This document shows positions 6,042 through 8,309 of a stretch of 8,309 nucleotides of DNA, piece after piece (positions within the stretch are counted from its first letter, which is position 1; every line of letters begins with the position of its first letter). The translations under genes and the position numbers were made by a program. Source of the DNA: CAZLLV01 sp964560325 (GTDB lineage: Bacteria; Acidobacteriota; Thermoanaerobaculia; Multivoradales; DATKCC01); contig CAZLLV010000130.1 in the NCBI GenBank assembly GCA_964560325.1, forward strand, positions 1 to 8,309, given 5' to 3'. A model generated the notes under the pieces. It was given only the letters and a program-made list of their open reading frames with translations. It ran no database searches and was not told the origin of the DNA.

Positions 6042-6061
6042 GGGGTGCAATCGAGCACCCC
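6042..6061 (+). promoter_or_regulatory. Hairpin in the leader just before the lipoprotein ribosome-binding site
   Basis: GGGGTGC (6042-6048), loop AATCGA, GCACCCC (6055-6061) form a perfect 7-bp stem. It ends 24 nt before the ATG and 11 nt before the AAGGA of the ribosome-binding site. No T-tract follows, so a terminator is unlikely; an mRNA-stabilising or regulatory element is possible. Confidence 0.45.
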
Positions 6062-6085
6062 GAAGGCCGCGAAAGGACCCGGCAG

Positions 6086-6580
6086 ATGCCTTCTTGCAGC
6101 AAGCTCCTCCGCATTTCGTACATCCCCGTGATCCTCGCTCTCACCCTCGCGGCGACGGGCTGCTCCGGCGGCTCCTCCTCCAGCCCGACGGACCCCGGGG
6201 ACGGCGGCGGCTCGGGCCCGGTGCTCGCCCTCTCGACCTCCTGGGGCGACGTCACGATCGACACCGGCGGCCATCCGTTCGATCCGGGCCGCGCGCTCGC
6301 GTCGATCGAAGAGGGCTACGAGAAGGCCCGGCGGCAGGTGGGCGGGGCGATCGACGGCGTCCGGCTCGACGCCTACCGGATCACCATCATGCCGGCCGAC
6401 TGGAGCCTCAACGGGCAGCACCTGCGCGACCGGCGCGAGATCCGGATGCGCGTGGGGGTGGAGAACGTCCTCGAGCACGAGCTCCAGCACCTCTTCGCCT
6501 GGGAGCTCGACCGGTTCGGCGACTGCCGCACCTACCAGGACCACCCGAACGGCTTCGACCTCCACTGCCAGCGGATCTGA
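6086..6580 (+). CDS. Small lipoprotein with HExxH zinc-metallopeptidase motif
   Basis: A 164-aa protein with a lipoprotein signal: basic N-terminus, hydrophobic stretch about 11-23, and lipobox ATGC with C26 as the acylated residue. A flexible Ser/Gly/Asp linker follows (27-44). The folded part ends in VLEHELQHLFAWEL; HELQH (131-135) is an HExxH motif, with two zinc ligands and the catalytic Glu. H153 in DHPNGFDLHC, 18 residues after the second His, is the best candidate third ligand; E140 or H160 are alternatives. C147 and C161 could form a disulphide. AAGGA 8 nt before the ATG supports the start. The gene is alone on its strand, with a long regulatory region before it and an inverted repeat after it. 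I do not recognise a named family; a cell-envelope protease is inferred. Confidence 0.85.
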   Translation: MPSCSKLLRISYIPVILALTLAATGCSGGSSSSPTDPGDGGGSGPVLALSTSWGDVTIDTGGHPFDPGRALASIEEGYEKARRQVGGAIDGVRLDAYRITIMPADWSLNGQHLRDRREIRMRVGVENVLEHELQHLFAWELDRFGDCRTYQDHPNGFDLHCQRI

Positions 6581-6591
6581 GCTCGACCGCC

Positions 6592-6667
6592 TGCCGTCGG
6601 CTGGCCCTCCCGGCACCGGGATCGACTTCGTCGGGGCCCTCTGGGCCCTCAGGGCCAGCCGACGGCA
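6592..6667. terminator. Perfect 17-bp inverted repeat between convergent genes
   Basis: TGCCGTCGGCTGGCCCT (6592-6608) is exactly repeated in reverse complement at 6651-6667. The 42-nt loop contains a further palindrome CCCGGCACCGGG (6609-6620) and two GGGCCC copies. The left arm starts 12 nt after the lipoprotein stop; the right arm overlaps the last codons of the beta-barrel gene. Its place between converging genes suggests a bidirectional terminator or transcript-end stabiliser, though neither strand has a T-tract. Confidence 0.55.
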
Positions 6668-7956
6668 CGGTCGCCGCCGAGGCCGAGCGTGAGGCCGGTG
6701 CCGAAGCGGGTGATCGAGCGGTCGAGGCCCGGCAGGTCGGAGTCGAGATCGACGCGGTAGCCGCCGACGGTGAAGTTCAGCGACCGGCCGAGCCGCAGCC
6801 CGATCTCCCCACCGTAGGACGTCAGCTCGTCCTCCCGCTCCGGAGTCTCGGCGGAGATCGGCCGGTAGTCGCCGGTGCCGGTCTCGCCGAAGACCCGGAG
6901 CTCGGTCCGGTGGCCGAGCCGGAGAGAGGTCGAGAGTCCGACCACGTCCTGGGTGATGTCCGAGTAGCCGGGGGTGACGGCGAGGGCGAGGCTGCGGCGG
7001 GCGTAGAAGGACGGCGTCAACCGGTTCCCCTTCAAGGAGAGCTGGAGCCCGGCGGTGGTCGTCTCCGACTCCGGGAAGGCCGAGCTCTCGTCGAGCGGCT
7101 CCAGGCGGCGGCACTCGGCGTGGGCCGACGCCGCGAAGCGCGGACCGTCGTAGAGCACCTCGACCAGCGGCGCCTCGCCGGAGCTCGACAGGTCGCGCTC
7201 CTCGTTCGCGAAGTCGGCCTCGGTCCACTCCATCCCGACGGCGAAGCTCCAGCGGTCGCGCGGCCGGTACCGGACGCCGGCGCGCACGCGGTCCTCGTCC
7301 CGGTCGAGGAGCCGGAACGGGGCGCCGTCCCTGCGCTCCGCCTCTTCGAGCTGGTAGCGCACGCGCCGGGTCCCGACCTCGCTGAAGACCGAGGTCGAGA
7401 AGCCGAGCTCGACCTCGGCGCCGAGCGCGAGCTCGTCCTGCCGCGTGTTGCCCTGCTCCGGCACCTCGTAGGAGAGGATCGCGAGCTGCTCGGTGCGACG
7501 CGCCGTCGCCTGGAGGCTGAGCCGGTTGAAGAAGCCGAAGACGCCGGCGCCGTAGCGGCCGTTGACGCGCCGCAGATCCTCCTGGTCGGCCCACCAGGAG
7601 TACTCGGGCAGGGCGTGCGCGGAGACCACCACGTCGGGCCCGACCGGCAGGTACGAGCGCAGGCCGGCGCCCGCCGAGGCGGTCACGTCGCCGTCGCTCT
7701 CCTCGCCGTCGCCCCCGCCGCCGAAGTCGTCGTTCCAGGACAGGTCGCGGATGCCGGCCCAGGGCTCGATCCGCACCGGACCGAGGTGCCAGCGGGCCTG
7801 CTCGATCGCCGCGTCGAGCGTCTCCCGCTCGACCGTCTCGCGGTCGGTGGAGACGGTGCCCGGTTGCGTATACTCCGAGAACTGTCCCCGTACCTCGACG
7901 GGCGAGACGAGATGGATCGCCGCGGTCAGGACCGCGATCGTGACGGCGCTACGCAT
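6649..7956 (-). CDS. Outer-membrane beta-barrel protein, likely polysaccharide-export porin (Wzp/VpsM-like)
   Basis: A 435-aa protein with a signal peptide (MRSAVTIAVLTAAIHLVSPV, probable cleavage after VRG at 22-24). The rest alternates short amphipathic strands with Asp/Glu/Arg-rich loops, for example LGAEVELGFSTSVFSEVG, RVRAGVRYRPRDRWSFAVGMEW and GGEIGLRLGRSLNFTVGGYRV. This is the pattern of a barrel of about 16-18 strands. The last strand FGTGLTLGLGG is followed by a short tail ending GWP, so the usual terminal aromatic is lacking. A Gly/Asp/Glu-rich loop lies at 79-90. The ATG at 7956 is chosen because the signal peptide starts there and GGGGG lies a few bases upstream; open frame continues to 8292 without meaning. 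It is divergent from the Wzy/ligase gene. An exporter role is inferred from the OPX protein lacking its own membrane helix. Confidence 0.8.
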   Translation of the reverse strand: MRSAVTIAVLTAAIHLVSPVEVRGQFSEYTQPGTVSTDRETVERETLDAAIEQARWHLGPVRIEPWAGIRDLSWNDDFGGGGDGEESDGDVTASAGAGLRSYLPVGPDVVVSAHALPEYSWWADQEDLRRVNGRYGAGVFGFFNRLSLQATARRTEQLAILSYEVPEQGNTRQDELALGAEVELGFSTSVFSEVGTRRVRYQLEEAERRDGAPFRLLDRDEDRVRAGVRYRPRDRWSFAVGMEWTEADFANEERDLSSSGEAPLVEVLYDGPRFAASAHAECRRLEPLDESSAFPESETTTAGLQLSLKGNRLTPSFYARRSLALAVTPGYSDITQDVVGLSTSLRLGHRTELRVFGETGTGDYRPISAETPEREDELTSYGGEIGLRLGRSLNFTVGGYRVDLDSDLPGLDRSITRFGTGLTLGLGGDRAVGWP

Positions 7957-7998
7957 GGTGCCCCCGATGGCTGAGTGGACTGGCTCGCAAGCTCGGAT
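7957..7998. promoter_or_regulatory. Short divergent gap between beta-barrel and ligase/polymerase genes
   Basis: Only 42 bp separate the two start codons, so the promoters must overlap or reach into the neighbouring coding sequence. On the minus strand TATGAT (8022-8017), 5/6 to the -10 consensus, lies 60 bp before the barrel ATG, but no -35 matches. Confidence 0.3.
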
Positions 7999-8309
7999 AT
8001 GAGAATCGGCCGACCGATCATACGGCACCGTGAGCTGGTCCCGGCGGCGCTCCTCGCCCTGGCGCTCGCCTGGGCGCCCTGGCCCTTCGGCAGCGTCGTG
8101 CCGTGGGCGGAAGCGCTCCTGACCTGCGCGATCTGCACCGCTCTCGCCGCGGCCACCCTCGCCGTGCGCGAGCTCTCCGCGCTCCGGTCGGTCGCCCTGC
8201 CGGCGACGGCTCTGCTGGCGATCGCGCTCCTCGGGCTCCTCCAGAGCGTACCCTGGCCCCGGCCGCTGGTCGAAGCCGTCTCGCCCGCCCACGCGCGGCT
8301 CGCCGGCGA
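7999..8309 (+). CDS. O-antigen ligase / Wzy polymerase family membrane protein (N-terminal part only)
   Basis: 103 codons are visible before the window ends. The protein opens MRIGRPIIRHRELVPAALL and shows three hydrophobic segments at about 13-27, 36-56 and 65-84. The sequences PWPFGSVVPWAEALL and LLGLLQSVPWPRPLVEAVSP match the start of O-antigen ligase-domain proteins, where a short periplasmic loop with Phe-Gly and Pro-Trp follows TM1 and a Leu-Gln-x-x-Pro motif ends TM3. The catalytic large periplasmic loop lies outside the window. The ribosome-binding site is weak. Only 42 bp separate its ATG from that of the divergent beta-barrel gene. In an EPS locus it would polymerise or ligate the glycan in the inner membrane. 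Confidence 0.8.
   Translation, partial: MRIGRPIIRHRELVPAALLALALAWAPWPFGSVVPWAEALLTCAICTALAAATLAVRELSALRSVALPATALLAIALLGLLQSVPWPRPLVEAVSPAHARLAG

Larger units (their letters stand above)
5679..6085. other. 407-bp divergent regulatory region between response regulator and lipoprotein
   Basis: No convincing gene lies here. Besides the tandem 17-mers, the 7-bp inverted repeat and the heptamer array, it holds a 10-bp palindrome CGTCGCGACG (5914-5923). An imperfect 12-bp dyad follows at 5929-5956: AAGACG and CCTCGG pair with CCGAGG and CGTCTT, with a GCG bulge and a one-base centre. CAGCGAACGCTG (6001-6012) is a palindrome with an AA centre, and a hairpin lies at 6042-6061. A clear sigma-70 promoter for the lipoprotein could not be found by eye. 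Confidence 0.55.

Noticed and set aside
5851..7974. 707-codon open frame on the plus strand
   Set aside because: It overlaps the lipoprotein in another frame and is antisense to the beta-barrel gene; no motifs, and composition typical of a shadow frame.
7957..8292. Longer start for the beta-barrel gene
   Set aside because: The extension is charged, antisense to the ligase/polymerase gene and would place the signal peptide internally.
1..8309. tRNA or rRNA genes, CRISPR arrays, insertion sequences, phage attachment sites
   Set aside because: None seen: no regularly spaced repeat-spacer pattern, no transposase-like frame with terminal repeats, and no tRNA-like fold noticed.

Overview
This window is about 70% G+C by eye and is packed with genes on both strands. 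It looks like a chromosomal exopolysaccharide (EPS/capsule) locus of a Gram-negative bacterium. Evidence for an outer membrane is a secreted polysaccharide-export (OPX/Wza-type) protein, an outer-membrane beta-barrel and a lipoprotein. The PHP-type CpsB phosphatase, the GC-rich codon use and the small HExxH lipoprotein would fit Acidobacteriota/Thermoanaerobaculia, Myxococcota or a similar high-GC phylum. I cannot fix the taxon from the sequence alone.

Layout. (1) Positions 1-3734, minus strand: a tightly coupled operon read right to left as wza-like OPX protein, Wzc-like co-polymerase/BY-kinase, then CpsB-like PHP phosphatase (cut by the left edge). Start and stop codons overlap by 4 bp at both junctions (TTGA and ATGA). 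(2) 3735-3985: divergent intergenic region with a likely extended -10 promoter that would make the wza mRNA leaderless. (3) 3986-5005, plus strand: a histidine-kinase-like protein with an intact H-box but degenerate receiver-like and ATP-binding regions. (4) 5019-5678, minus strand: an intact NarL/UvrY-type response regulator, convergent with the kinase-like gene. (5) 5679-6085: a 407-bp intergenic region rich in repeats and dyads. (6) 6086-6580, plus strand: a small lipoprotein with an HELQH zinc-protease motif. (7) 6592-6667: a perfect 17-bp inverted repeat between convergent genes. (8) 6649-7956, minus strand: an outer-membrane beta-barrel. (9) 7999 to the end, plus strand: the start of an O-antigen ligase/Wzy-polymerase family membrane protein.

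How the parts may work together. The Wzy-like protein would polymerise the glycan. The Wzc-like protein would control chain length through tyrosine phosphorylation, which CpsB reverses. The OPX protein ends right after its second SLBB domain and lacks the C-terminal outer-membrane helix of E. coli Wza. With a beta-barrel encoded nearby, this suggests a composite OPX/beta-barrel export pore of the kind known from Myxococcus Wzp and Vibrio VpsM/VpsN. The pseudo-kinase and response regulator lie between the two halves and probably control the locus. The most unusual points are the degenerate kinase, the Gly-Tyr insert in the BY-kinase, the repeat-rich regulatory region and the possible leaderless promoter.
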